Made by a program: the position numbers and the translations under genes. Shown here one piece after another: positions 39,984 to 50,579 of a stretch of DNA of 64,000 bases; position 1 is the stretch's first letter, and each line of letters begins with the position of its first letter. The notes beneath the pieces are model-generated. The model did not search any database, was not told where the DNA came from, and worked only from the letters and a program-made list of their open reading frames with translations. The stretch comes from Rhynchopus euleeides (Eukaryota > Euglenozoa > Diplonemea > Diplonemida > Diplonemidae), in the NCBI GenBank assembly GCA_963210315.1, contig OY723297.1, forward strand, positions 1,550,001 through 1,614,000, written 5' to 3'.

Positions 39984-41876
39984 ATGCCGTGCTTGGGAGA
40001 TCGGGGTGGGGGCGGCATCAGCTACACAGTACAGGGACGCCTCCTGTTCATCTGCTGCGCTCTGCTCCCCTATGTGAAGCCAACCGAGGTCAGCCACCCC
40101 GCTGCCACCACCGCCTTTGAGCTCTCCCAGGCCCCAGGCCCGCGCTGCGGCGATGCCCTGGGGCAGTTCTGCAGCGGGGGTGAGTCCTGCTGCTACCGCT
40201 ACGACGTGCCGACGCGCGACATATGGCTGATCCTCCAGAAGCACAGCAGCGGGGCGCCCCCGACAACACCCGCCGGGCTCTTCTCCCACCCCTCACCGCC
40301 CTCCTCCTCCTCCTCCTCAGAAATCCGCCTCGGAGGAGAAGCCGACTTCCTCAGCTTCGACCCAACCTACCACAGGGTTGTGACGCACTGCTGTCCCCCT
40401 TCCCTCCCTGTGTGCTGCGGGAGCAGCTGTTGCGGCTCCTCCAGCATGTGCGTGTCGAACTGTGCCGATTCCACTCGCTTCTGTGCCCCGGCAGCAGCCC
40501 CACAGTCGGGCGGTGCAGCTCCTGCCACACCCTTTGAGATGTACGGTTCAGCCAGCGCCTGTGCCGGGGTCTGCTGTGGTATGGCTGGCTGCTGTGAAAA
40601 GTGCTGCGGCGGCAGCACCTGCCTCACCTCCGACGCCTCCTGCTGCGCAGAGGTGTTCGACCTGCGTTACGGAGATGGCGCACTCTCGGAACAGCAGCAG
40701 ATCCACAGGCAGAGGCGTGCTGAAGCCGCTGCCGTCTCACAGACACCAATGCACACCCCGCCGAAGACGTGCCGCCGCCCGAATGGGATGTGCTGCGGAA
40801 CGTCCTGCTGCCCCGACTCCACAGACTGCTGTGCGGCCTGCGGTGGGGACCCCTACTTCTCAAACACCTCGCAGCCGGTGTGGGGTTCGGGGGGCAGTGG
40901 GGGCGGCGTGCTGCCCACCGCCCTGTCGGCAGTGCTCCCCGCAGGGCTGATGCTGAGCGGGGGAGGCGGCGCAGCTGGTGGGGTGGGAGCGGGTGGCGTG
41001 CCTCCGCCGACCCCCACCACGGTGTGCTGCGGGGGGTGCCTGTGCTGCGACCTGGCGATGTCGGTCTGCGACCCGCAGAAGCAGACATGCACGTGGAGGG
41101 TGAACCCGGTGGTGCTGCTGCTGTCCAACCTCTTCACGCTGTCAAGCTGGGCTGGTGTTGTCGTGGTGCTCTACTTCATGATGAACGGGGAGAACATCCT
41201 CAAGGCGAAACGGAGGAGGTCTGTGGCGCAGAAGCGGGCGGCACGGAAGTTCTTCTTCTCGCCGTCGTCGTCGGCGTACTCCGTGCTGTCACACAGCAGC
41301 AGGATGGACTCCGATGGGGATGAGGATTCGGAGCCCGACTTCGACGAAGACGAGCATGAGGAGATTGGGCCGCGCTGCACACAGTGCCACCATCCCGCCC
41401 ATCATAAGACGACGTGCCATGTGGGGGCAACGAACACAAGCCTTTCGTGCCTCACCTGCAAGAAGTTCTGCAGGAAGAAGACATGCCACAAGGAGCGCGC
41501 GTGTGGCCAGCAGTACACTGCACAGCAGGGCGCATCCAAGTCGGGGAGCACGTTCTCCTCGACGAAGTCGTATGACATGCTCTCCTTCAACAATGTGAAC
41601 TGCGTCTGCCCCTGCCCGTCCTGCACCTGCTGCACCTGCATGCCGATCCTCAACTGTGCGTGCAGCGTGTGTGCCTGCCCCACCTGCCTGCCCTTCTATG
41701 CGCACATCCCGAGGCATCTCTTTGTGCTGTCGCTCCACGCCGCCTCGCTCCTGGCGGTGTCCGCATTCATCTGGTTCCGTGTCAGCATGACTGCATATTC
41801 AATCTCACTCTTTGCAAGCGCGGTCTACCTCGCAACATGCCTCTTCCTCATGGCACGGTCCAGAAGGCGTGGCTGA
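39984..41876 (+). CDS. Very Cys-rich multi-pass membrane protein (630 aa)
   Basis: More than 60 cysteines occur in clusters. The N-terminal half has repeated CC-G-x-x-CC motifs (VCCGSSCCGSSSMC, VCCGMAGCCEKCCGG, GMCCGTSCCPDSTDCC), reminiscent of granulin-type disulphide stacks but irregular. An early hydrophobic stretch (LLFICCALLPYV) may be a signal anchor. A transmembrane helix lies near residues 374-400. An acidic/basic cytosolic segment follows, with a His/Cys cluster (CTQCHHPAHHKTTC, CLTCKKFCRKKTC) that could bind zinc. Then comes a run CVCPCPSCTCCTCMP that looks palmitoylation-prone, and two closing helices near 578-598 and 601-625. I recognise no family. The frame is one exon and composition is protein-like throughout. 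Confidence 0.75.
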   Translation: MPCLGDRGGGGISYTVQGRLLFICCALLPYVKPTEVSHPAATTAFELSQAPGPRCGDALGQFCSGGESCCYRYDVPTRDIWLILQKHSSGAPPTTPAGLFSHPSPPSSSSSSEIRLGGEADFLSFDPTYHRVVTHCCPPSLPVCCGSSCCGSSSMCVSNCADSTRFCAPAAAPQSGGAAPATPFEMYGSASACAGVCCGMAGCCEKCCGGSTCLTSDASCCAEVFDLRYGDGALSEQQQIHRQRRAEAAAVSQTPMHTPPKTCRRPNGMCCGTSCCPDSTDCCAACGGDPYFSNTSQPVWGSGGSGGGVLPTALSAVLPAGLMLSGGGGAAGGVGAGGVPPPTPTTVCCGGCLCCDLAMSVCDPQKQTCTWRVNPVVLLLSNLFTLSSWAGVVVVLYFMMNGENILKAKRRRSVAQKRAARKFFFSPSSSAYSVLSHSSRMDSDGDEDSEPDFDEDEHEEIGPRCTQCHHPAHHKTTCHVGATNTSLSCLTCKKFCRKKTCHKERACGQQYTAQQGASKSGSTFSSTKSYDMLSFNNVNCVCPCPSCTCCTCMPILNCACSVCACPTCLPFYAHIPRHLFVLSLHAASLLAVSAFIWFRVSMTAYSISLFASAVYLATCLFLMARSRRRG

Positions 41877-42751
41877 GGGGCTGATGGGCTGTAGGGTGTA
41901 GGGGCTGTCGGGGATGTGGCTCACTGAAGTTGTGTGGACCACAAGAGTGTTCTGGCTCATGCCAGGTCCCTTGGTTACACCGTGCACACACCTGCTCTGG
42001 ACGTTTCTCTGGGACTGTGTTTGGGCGATGGCAAGCAAAATCCATGCGCGCGGTGTCATGGCGAGTCGCTGTGGTGTGTGTGTTCGGTGTCTTCGCGTCA
42101 TGAATAAATCACCACGTGTCTGTGTCTGTGCGTGCAGGTGCTCGGTGTTCTACACGATTGCGAAAGGTTCACGTGTGGGTGGGGAGGGGAGGGGGCGGGG
42201 GGACGGGGGTGTATGTGTGTGGCCTGTTGCTGCACCTCTTCCTCTGACGGTTCAGAAGGAGATGTGATGCCTTAGATGCCGAATGGCGGTTGGGTCGCAG
42301 AGCCCCGTTGGGGGGGGAGGGATGTGCGTTCGCAGCCGCGACCTATAGTAAGCGCCTACAGACGGCGGATCCCAGTTGGTATTCGAGTTAGCGCATCTTC
42401 CCCCATACCCACCTCCCTCCCCCCGGCTGCACAGCCATTCGGACCGAAAATGGCGGGTCGACTCTGCACAATACTGTCACACCGGTGGTGTTTCTTACAC
42501 GCGCTGCCACAGCGCACCTGCCAGGGTGTTTGTGCGGAACCCCATGTGTGTCTGCCTCTTTCCAAACCCATGCCCCGCAGCTATGGGCTGTGGGCTGTGG
42601 GAGCGCACATGTGTCGTCTTACGTGGGTAGGGGGGGGGAGGTAACGAACCGAAGCTCTTGTGTCCCCCCCTCCCCTCCCCTTCTCCTCCTCCCCTTTTTA
42701 GGGGCAGAGAGGGTCGCTCCCCGTCACGCCCCCCCCCCCCCTCCCCCCAGC
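41877..42751. other. Intergenic, no feature recognised
   Basis: G/T-rich then C-rich sequence with short frames only. TCCTCCCCTTTTTAG at about 42686-42700 is a possible acceptor for the downstream gene. Confidence 0.35.
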
Positions 42752-42957
42752 CCTCACCAAATAGAGTTGTTCCTAAGGGACAGCCAAGGAAAGGAGACAG
42801 CCTTCGGAAGAGGGCAGGTGACCTTGGCTCGCACAAAACATGCCCGCAATTGGAACTTTTGGAGGCGGGGGTGGGGGCAGCAAAATCACATCACCACAAC
42901 AACACACCAGGTTACACCTTCGACACGAGCATCTGGAAGAACCAGGCTCACAGAGCA
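42752..42957 (+). repeat. Duplicated upstream region, copy at the CAP gene
   Basis: About 200 bases immediately before the CAP-protein ATG are ~90% identical to 46470-46692, which precedes the TPS/TPP gene. Shared blocks include CAGGTGACCTTGGCTCGCAC and TTACACCTTCGACACGAGCA. Similarity stops five bases before the ATG. It may carry a promoter or 5' UTR, or be the trace of a partial gene duplication. Confidence 0.8.
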
Positions 42958-42961
42958 GATC

Positions 42962-45133
42962 ATGTTTCTCGCACTGGTGAGTGCGGGTGTGCTGGCTGCG
43001 TGCCAACTGACAGAATGGGAGCAGCTGATCCTCGACCAGCACAACACGTGGCGTGCTGCGACTTCTCCACCTGCGAAGGACATGCTGAAGGTGCGCTGGG
43101 ACACCAACATCGCGAAGAACATGGCGAGCTGGCTGAGCAGCTGTGACTCCGACTGGCCGCACTCTGACCAGAACAAGAACCGGAAGGACGTGGGTGGGTA
43201 CAAGTTCCTTGGCGAGAATCTGGCGTACTGTGCGGGGACTGCGTGTCCCGACAAGCTTGCTGACGGTACGATTGCATTTGTCGGGAAGGGTTGGTGGGAC
43301 GAGAACAAGGGCTACGACTACGCCAACGACAAGTCGAAGGGTGTCACGTCGCACTACACACAGATGGCGTCGTCCAACATCTACGCCATGGGATGTGCTG
43401 CACAGAAGTGCGGAGGTCCTGGGCCTTGGGGCTGGAAGGGCACGTGGTGGTGGATCGGGTGCCAGTACGGAGAGCGCGGGAGGGGGTACTGGGTTGGGAC
43501 GAAGCCGTACAAGCAGGGTTCGGGCGGTCTTGTGGAGCCGCCTGCCTCTGTCTTCACGAAGAACCCTGGTCTGTGCAAGGATGGTGGTGCACTGCCTGCG
43601 CCTGCAACACCTGCACCTTTGACTGTGGCACCCGCCACAGCTTCCCCTTCCAGTCCTACACCGTCTACTCCGGTTCCTGCAACGGCACCGTCGACCCAGG
43701 CCCCTGCACCGCTGACTCCATCACCTGTAACAGCTGCTCCATCCACGAAGGTAATTACACCGGTGACCCTGTCTCCCGGAACTTCTGCGCCTGCAACACC
43801 TGCACCTTCGACTCCGGCACCCTCCACAGCTTCCCCTTCCACTCCGATACCGTCAACTCCACGTCCTGCAACTCCGGCGCCCTTGACATTGGCACCTGTA
43901 ACAGCTGCTCCATCCACGAAGGTAATTACACCGGTGACCCTGTCTCCTGCAACTTCTGTGCCTGCAACACCTGCACCTTCAACTCCGGCACCCGCCACAG
44001 CTTCCCCTTCCACTCCGATACCGTCAACTCCACGTCCTGCAACTCCGGCGTCCTTGACATTGTCACCTGTAACAGCTGCCCCTTCGGCTGCTCCGACACC
44101 GTCGACCCAGGCCCCTGCATCTGTCCCTTCCACTGCGGCACCTGGTACCCCTGGCCCTTCGACAATATCACCCGCAACACCTCAGACGCCTGCGCCTGCA
44201 CCTGCTGTTGACGAGTGCGCCGCCGATCCCTGCGGGAAGGGACAGACTTGCAAGGACCCTGACCAGAAGAAGGGGAAGGACTTCACGTGCACGTGTGACA
44301 CAGACGCCAACGTGCAGCAGACAGGAAGCCCTTCTGCGTGTACCCAGCTCCCAACTTCTGCACCTCTGTCGATCACTCCGACTGACCTCACCTCTCCACA
44401 GCCGGTGGAATTGGCTTCGCCGCTCCCTTTGACTCTCACGCCGACTGTGATGACTGGGGTGCCTAGGGCAACGTCCGAGCCCGCCTTCATCACTCCCACA
44501 CCCGCGACCCCTGTGATTTCATCTGCACCAGTTCCGATCACTCCTACGCCGCTGTTCGCCTCCGGAGCGCCCGTGGTGACATCATCCCCTGCGCCCGTCA
44601 CTGACGCCTCAGCTGTGATCACCGCTGCCCCGGGCGGGACCCTCACACCTCAAGCCACGGTGCCCCCTACTGCACCTGTCACCGGCACGGTGGTCTCCGT
44701 GACGAAGGGCCCGTTCGACAAGGAGGAGCACAGGCGTACTGTGGCACGCCTGACAGGGCGGCCCCTCGGCACCATCGATGCCGCCGAGGAGGCGATGCCT
44801 GACGGTTCCATGCTGGTCACCACCACCTTCACTGGTGAAGGGGGTCCTGACGGTGCTGGCGTGCTTGCCGCTGCCGTGTCTGCTGGTGAAGTCGACCGAC
44901 ACCGCCCTGTTCCCACGGTCCCCGCCGACGATGACGGCGACGCACTGTTTCCTCTCGTGTGGATTGCTGTGGCGATTGCAATCATTGCTGGATGCCTTGG
45001 TTTCCTTGTGTTCGCACTCCGTCGGCGTTCCTCGAGGACTGTCTCGCTGGAGCAGTTCCTGGAAATGGAGGGGGGAACAGACAACTTCCAACCGAGGTCT
45101 GCAGACCGGGACGGATCCTACGTGAAGGTGTGA
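42962..45133 (+). CDS. CAP/SCP-domain protein with mucin-like stalk, EGF-like module and membrane anchor (723 aa)
   Basis: After a short signal peptide (MFLALVSAGVLAAC), residues ~15-200 are a CAP (CRISP/PR-1/Ag5) domain. DQHNTWR holds the first His, LGENLAYC the Glu, and SHYTQMASSNIYAMGC the second His; WWWIGCQYG closes the fold. A long Thr/Pro/Ser/Ala-rich stalk (~215-410) follows, containing two 57-residue tandem repeats and likely heavily O-glycosylated. Next is a short EGF-like module (DECAADPCGKGQTC...CTCD), a second Thr/Pro stalk and an autoproteolysis-like or SEA-like folded region (TKGPFDKEEHRRTVARL). Then comes one transmembrane helix (near 660-683) and a 40-residue tail. CAP proteins act outside the cell, often binding sterols or lipids. 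The ATG at 42962 starts the signal peptide; the frame is open further 5' but reads the duplicated leader. Confidence 0.88.
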   Translation: MFLALVSAGVLAACQLTEWEQLILDQHNTWRAATSPPAKDMLKVRWDTNIAKNMASWLSSCDSDWPHSDQNKNRKDVGGYKFLGENLAYCAGTACPDKLADGTIAFVGKGWWDENKGYDYANDKSKGVTSHYTQMASSNIYAMGCAAQKCGGPGPWGWKGTWWWIGCQYGERGRGYWVGTKPYKQGSGGLVEPPASVFTKNPGLCKDGGALPAPATPAPLTVAPATASPSSPTPSTPVPATAPSTQAPAPLTPSPVTAAPSTKVITPVTLSPGTSAPATPAPSTPAPSTASPSTPIPSTPRPATPAPLTLAPVTAAPSTKVITPVTLSPATSVPATPAPSTPAPATASPSTPIPSTPRPATPASLTLSPVTAAPSAAPTPSTQAPASVPSTAAPGTPGPSTISPATPQTPAPAPAVDECAADPCGKGQTCKDPDQKKGKDFTCTCDTDANVQQTGSPSACTQLPTSAPLSITPTDLTSPQPVELASPLPLTLTPTVMTGVPRATSEPAFITPTPATPVISSAPVPITPTPLFASGAPVVTSSPAPVTDASAVITAAPGGTLTPQATVPPTAPVTGTVVSVTKGPFDKEEHRRTVARLTGRPLGTIDAAEEAMPDGSMLVTTTFTGEGGPDGAGVLAAAVSAGEVDRHRPVPTVPADDDGDALFPLVWIAVAIAIIAGCLGFLVFALRRRSSRTVSLEQFLEMEGGTDNFQPRSADRDGSYVKV
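43728..44069 (+). repeat. Two tandem 171-base coding repeats
   Basis: Units 43728-43898 and 43899-44069 are ~95% identical and keep the frame (57 codons). They encode Thr/Pro/Ser-rich stalk of the CAP protein. High identity suggests a recent duplication or homogenisation, so length variation between alleles is likely. Confidence 0.85.
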
Positions 45134-46469
45134 GCTCTCCTGTCCGCCGATGTTCGTTGTTGCTTGCTGTCGGCTCAGACTCGTGCAGGCCTGCCTGTCC
45201 ACCACCTGTCTTCCTTCAGCTGCCGGCTGCCATTCGGAAGAGCGAGCTCGCCTCGCAGGTGGTGCAGTCATGCGTTCATTTCGGCTCTCCTCGGCCTCGC
45301 CTTGTTCTTTGTATGTTGCGTGCGTGCCACATGCGGCGATTGTTGATTGCCGCTGCTGTTTCGTGGTGTGCTCACCTTCGCCTCAGCCAAAGTGTTGCCC
45401 ACCAGAGAGTCTTGGCCCTCGTGCAGGCCTGCCTGCGCACAGAGGCGGTTTACTCCGCCACCTGCCTTCCGTCGGCTTCTGGCTGACATGCGGAAGAGCG
45501 AGGTTGCCTCCGTGCGAACTATGCTTGTATATTTCTGAATCACACCCCACTGAATCTCGAGCTCGAGGGCGTTTGCTGACCTCAAGCCGACAATTGCACA
45601 CCGCGGGTGCTGCGGTACCACGCTTGTGTCCGGCGGATGCCGGTGCAGGCGTGGGCACTGCCACTCGCGGAGGGAACCCCTTGCCTTTGCCTCCTTCCCC
45701 TGCTTCTTCATCCCCGTCCCCTGTTATCGTCTCCCCTCCCCACTCCCGTGCCGCTCTTGCCCTTCTTCCACCCTATAGTGGTTCGTTGCGGCAGCAACGC
45801 CCACCCCACCCCACCCTCTCCACTCCTTCTGCACCAGGGGTCTTCTGCCTGACCACTACCAAGACCTTCACTATTTCTAGGACACCCCACAGCAATGCCT
45901 CGCTGCCATGGTGAACGTTACACCTCGCGCGAGGGCCAGCACGCATGGAGCCGTCCTGGGCACAAATTTCCGCCTCGCTAGTGTGCCGTCTGGCATCTCC
46001 TTTTTCTCCGTGGGTCTGTGCTTCGGAGAAACGGCCCGCTGTGCAGCCCTTGCAGCGGGAGTGTGAGTTTGTGATCATGCCGGATGCACATCCATCCCCT
46101 CACCGCTCTACCTGTGTCCACACAGCCTCTTTGTGGACCATGTGGGCATGTGGGCTGTGTGTGCTACGCACATTCTCTTTTCCCTTTGTTGCCTCCCCTA
46201 CCCTGCCGCGAAAGGCACGATCTGAGCTGCAGTCTGACAGACGAACGCCCCAGCCTCCGCCCCCGACAAGCGATTGGATCTCCCATGGGCAAAGCTTTGG
46301 CTTTGAACTTACTTCTAACACTGACACGCTCATTTGGGGGTCTCCACTGTAGCTCACAGTGGGGACGGACGGGGAGTGGGAAAACATTCGCCCAGGGTCC
46401 ACCCAGTTTGAATACGTTGCACTTCATCAGCACTCATACACCAGTAGTAAGACCCCACCCTCACGCTCA
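45134..46469. other. Intergenic with a local duplication
   Basis: Segments near 45176-45265 and 45417-45505 are related (both carry TCGTGCAGGCCTGCCTG and CGGAAGAGCGAG). No gene is recognised. Short frames here have no domain character. Confidence 0.45.
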
Positions 46470-46692
46470 CCAAATACAGTTGTTCCTCGGATTCGCCGCT
46501 GCGGCAAGGCACCGCCAAGGAAAGGAGACAGCCTTGCGTCTATCGGAAGGGGGCAGGTGACCTTGGCTCGCACAAAACATGCCCACAATTGGAACTTTTG
46601 GAGGCGGGGGTGGGGGCAGCAAAATCACATCACCACAACACACCAGGTTACACCTTCGACACGAGCATCTGGAAGAACCAGGCTCACAGAGC
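46470..46692 (+). repeat. Duplicated upstream region, copy before the TPS/TPP gene
   Basis: Counterpart of 42752-42957, with a ~15-base insert near 46535. Similarity ends at CTCACAGAGC. It is followed by 370 bases before the TPS ATG. Confidence 0.8.
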
Positions 46693-47064
46693 GTGTATCC
46701 CGCTCGTGTGAAAGGGTGGTGTCAGCGCGGCATCTTGCCTGTAGGAGTGCTCCCGACGGCCCTGCTTCCCTTCTGTGTGTGTCTGTCCCTCTCGTGTTCA
46801 CATTTGTACCACCCCACCCACAAATAACTCTGGAACCCCCGACCCCGCCCCCCTCTTTGTTTGCCCACACATCACACACAGCACCAGTTGCAACACGGCA
46901 CAAACACCCACCACTCCCACCAGGCCTTCCCTGTCGGGTTGGGGAGGGACACAGGGAGGGGGGAGGTAACCCGCAGGGGGAGCCCCCGAGGAGCGGCGGT
47001 TGCTGCTGTGGAGAGGCGGGAGGTGAGGAGGGGGATAGTGGTGGTTGGTGGGGGAGGCGGCAAG
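46693..47064 (+). other. 5' region of the TPS/TPP gene
   Basis: Unique sequence; the TPS frame is open back to 46861, but from a non-conserved ATG. It contains several AG sites after C-rich tracts (for example CACACACAG at 46881). Nothing else recognised. Confidence 0.35.
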
Positions 47065-50000
47065 ATGTCGCACTTCCATGATATGGCGCAGCTTAACAGC
47101 ACGTCGCCTGCGCCGAAGCTGCTGAGCGTCAGCATGCACCTGGGTGTGAGCGTGCGCCCCAACGCTGCAGGCGTTTGGGAGGGGCACGAGCGGGAGGGGA
47201 ATGTTGTGTGGGAGTGCCTGAAGGAGTTGAAGAAAGAATTCGGCATCGAGTGCCTGCAGATCGGGTGGGTGGGGACGCAGGTTCCGAGGAGCAAGCACGA
47301 TGCGCTCACCACGGAGCTTATGCTGAAGCACAGCTGCTACCCGCTCTTCATGACAGACGGGGAGAGTGAGGACTTCTACCACCGGTTTTGCAAAGGCGTG
47401 CTGTGGCCGACGATGAACTACTCCCTTGCGAACTCACGCAGGTTCCAAGGCATCGAGCAGCTGTGGGGGACATACAACAAGGTGATGCACTACATCGCGG
47501 ATGCGGTCGCCACACACTTCCGGTCGGGAGATGTGATCTGGATCCACGACTACCATCTGCTGTGCCTCCCCGCCTTCATCCGGAACAGGATCCCCAACGC
47601 CAAGATAGGCTTCTTCCTGCACTGCACCTTCCCGTCGTCTGAACTGTTCCGCCAGATCCCAATCCGTGAGTCGGTCCTCCTGGGTATGATGCTCTGCCAT
47701 GCGTGTTGTTCTGCTGTGTTGTGTTGTGCTGTGCTGGGATAGATAGGGTTCGGTGCTGCATCTCGCCTTATGGTGCGGTGTCAGTGTGACGTCACATAAC
47801 AGCAATTCAGTGTGTTGTGTTGTGGTATGTTGCGTGTTGACACGGTGACCCCTCCTCCCACAGGGCTCTGTGCTGCGGATGTGATCGGGTTCCAGACTTA
47901 TAACTACTGCCGCTACTTCCTGCGCTCTGTGAGTGTGCTGCTTGACTGGCACTGCGGGCCGACGAGTGTGACCGACCCTCAGGGGCGTGTCACCCGTGTG
48001 TATGTGAACCCCACCGGGCTGACGGTGAGCCTGTATAAGACAAAGCTCAGCCAGCCGGATGTGCGTGAGACGGCGGAGCTGTGGCGCCGCAGCACCTACG
48101 CCAATTCGAAGATTGTTGTCGGGCGGTGCAACAGGCTCGACAAGTATCAAGGCATTGTGGAGAAGCTTCTGGCGTTTGACCACTTCCTTGCGACGTACAC
48201 CGAATACATCGGGAAGGTGGTGCTCATCCAGTCAATCCTGGACAACGAGCAGGTCGATCGGCAAGACGCAAACAGCTCCGCACAGGTTGAGGAAGTGCAT
48301 GAGGAGCGCAGCGCACTCACAGAGCGTGTGCAGGAGCTTGTGGGTCGCATTAACGGCATCCACGGCACGGTATGCGGGTGGGCAGGTGGGGCAGGGGGGT
48401 TGTGAAGGAGCCCTCGTAAGGGGGGGGGTTCTGTGTTCGATGCGCCTTCTTCGGGTGGGCAAGGTTGGCACCCCGTTCACCACCACTACCACCACCACCA
48501 CCACCACCAACAGCTCGGCTGGCAGCCGGTGCACATCCACATCAAACCGAGTGATTCCATAGAGAACAGCCTCGCCCTGGACAGGATTGCCAACGTATGT
48601 CCCCTCTGCCCCTGGACCCGCAGACGGTTCACAGGCAGGCCTAGCATTCCCCCCTTTCTCTCTCGGACGCAATGGTGAACCGTTCCGACGTGAATTTTGC
48701 TGGGGGGGTGCCGCACGCGGAGACCTACCGCAACAACATAGCCCGCCTTACAAAACAAAACTCTCTCTTCTCTCGTGTCACAACACCACACCACACCACC
48801 ACACCACACCACAGGTCGTGATGATCACACCCACGCGCGACGGAATGAACCTCATCGCACACGAGAGTGTGCTCGCCACCTCCGAGAGCCACGCACCCCT
48901 CATCCTGTCGGAGTTTGCGGGAGCCGCAAGCTGCCTCGGCGGCAGCCTGATCGTCAACCCCTACGACAAGGCAGGGATGGCGGAGGCCATCAAGAAGGCC
49001 CTCGAGATGGGCCCCGCGGAGAAGGCGAAGAACCACTCATACAACCTGACCTACGTCGAGCGCAACACCTCCCTGGAGTGGGCACGCACATGCGTGGAGG
49101 AGATCATCCGGGAGCCGGCTGTCGAGTCACGCACCCGCATCCCGCTGCAGGGGGGCGAGCTCGAAGCCTTCCTCGCGGAATACGCTGCCTCTGAGGGGCG
49201 CATGGTGCTGATCGACTATGAGGGGACCATGGTCCACCCCAGCAACGTGGGCTTCGCCGAGACTCAACCCCCGTGCGCAGTCTACCAAGACCTGAAGAAG
49301 CTGGCGGCAAGCCCCAACACCGTTGTGTACGTCCTCTCGGGCTACTGCTCTGACGTGCTGATGGAGGGTCTCGGGATCGAGAAGGATGAGCTTGTTGAGT
49401 TCGGCCTCTGCGCCAAGCACGGCCTGCAGGTGCGCCACCCCATGAGCTCCGACTGGGAGCTGACAGAGCAGGAGGTTGACGCGGCGTGGATGGAGACGGT
49501 GCGGCCGCTGCTCTTCGACTTCTGCAGCAGAACCCCGGGGACGGAGATCCAGGAGCAGGCGATGTCGCTCGCCTGGCTGTACGACAAAGCGGACCAGGGG
49601 TTCGCGAGGTGGCTGGTGAAGGATCTGGTGTTGGTGCTGCACCAGCTTGCGGATCAATACCCCATCGCCATCGCTGTGACACCCACGTCGGTGGAGATTC
49701 GCCCGCAGTGCCTCACCCGTGGGTCGGTTGTGAAGCAGCTTCTGTCGAAGCATGCCTCTGTTCCTATTGTTTACCATTTCGGCTCGGGGGGTTCCGAGAA
49801 GGACGTTATCGATGCGTTTGGGAATATGGCCTCCAGCGGCTACAGCGACCGCCCCGCAGCGGCTGCGGCTGAAGCGGAGCAGGGGAGCAACTCCAACAGC
49901 AGCGGGGACCGGGCGAGCAACAGCTTCACCCCGCAGGGGTCACAGGGAGCTCCGAAGTTTGTCTCATGTGCTGTCGGGCCCTTGAGCAGTCCCCAGCAGT

Positions 50001-50077
50001 CGTCGTACTTCATTGCTGACCTGAAAGAGGTCACGTCGATGGTCCACCTGTTGTGTGAGGCATCGCAGCCCGAATGA
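47065..50077 (+). CDS. Trehalose-6-phosphate synthase/phosphatase-like protein, 4 exons (822 aa)
   Basis: Exons are 47065-47683, 47864-48369, 48514-48594 and 48815-50077. Intron phases are 1, 0 and 0, and all introns are GTATG...ACAG (180, 144 and 220 bases). The N-terminal GT20 synthase domain transfers glucose from UDP-glucose to glucose-6-phosphate. Visible motifs are VIWIHDYHLLCLPAFIR, KIGFFLHCTFPSSELFR, ADVIGFQTYNYCRYF and ITPTRDGMNLIAHE. The C-terminal HAD phosphatase-like domain (from ~residue 530) has motif I as LIDYEGTM (D536, E538), where active phosphatases have D-x-D-G-T, so phosphatase activity is doubtful. VVYVLSGY matches motif II. A Ser/Gln-rich insert lies near 745-780. This tandem order is that of class II plant/protist TPS proteins. 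It is probably cytosolic, in osmolyte or storage metabolism or its regulation. Confidence 0.9.
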
Positions 50078-50227
50078 GTGGGAAGCGGGGGCGGTGTCGG
50101 GAATGTGAGGACTCCCCTCCCCCTTCTGTGACGCTCAGAACATCGACGTGTGTGTTGAGGCGGCGTTGTTGGGAGGAAGGGACCCCTCGATTCAACAGGG
50201 TACGTTCGGGAGTGGGGGGTGGTTGCC
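50078..50227. other. Short spacer after the TPS/TPP gene
   Basis: Nothing recognised before the palindrome array. Confidence 0.3.
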
Positions 50228-50382
50228 ACGGTTTGCCCCCCGGGCGGGATCCCGGGCGGGCCCGGCCGGGTTCCGGGAAATTCCGGGATTCCCGGGAAAT
50301 CCCGGGATCCCGGCCGGGAATCCCGGGATTTCCCGGCCGGGATCCCGGGATATCCCGGGGTCATCCCGGGACCCCCCCGGGG
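50228..50382. repeat. CCCGGG palindrome array 1
   Basis: About 150 bases made almost only of overlapping words GATCCCGGGA, GGCCGGG and TTCCCGGGAA. Nearly every 10-base piece is its own inverted repeat, so the array can fold in many ways. It opens with CACGGTTTGCCCCC, as does array 2. Confidence 0.9.
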
Positions 50383-50489
50383 TCAGGTGTAGGTGGGTGG
50401 TAAGATGACTTGAGAGTTTTGCACATTGCATATTGCACGCTGCCGTTGCCCCCTTCCCCTTTGCGATCCACCCGATGTCATTAGTTTTT

Positions 50490-50579
50490 CACGGTTTGCC
50501 CCCGGGCGGGATCTCGGGCGGGCCCGGCCGGGAAATCCCGGGATGGCCCCGGGATATCCCGGGGTCATCCCGGGACCCA
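50490..50579. repeat. CCCGGG palindrome array 2
   Basis: A shorter relative of array 1 with the same opening (CACGGTTTGCCCCCGGGCGG) and closing (GGGGTCATCCCGGGACCC) words and about half the middle deleted. Shared ends suggest a unit that moved or was duplicated as a whole. Weaker GGGATATCC words continue near 50930-51060, and a similar GGATCCTGGCCGGGG stretch lies at 488-512. Confidence 0.85.
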
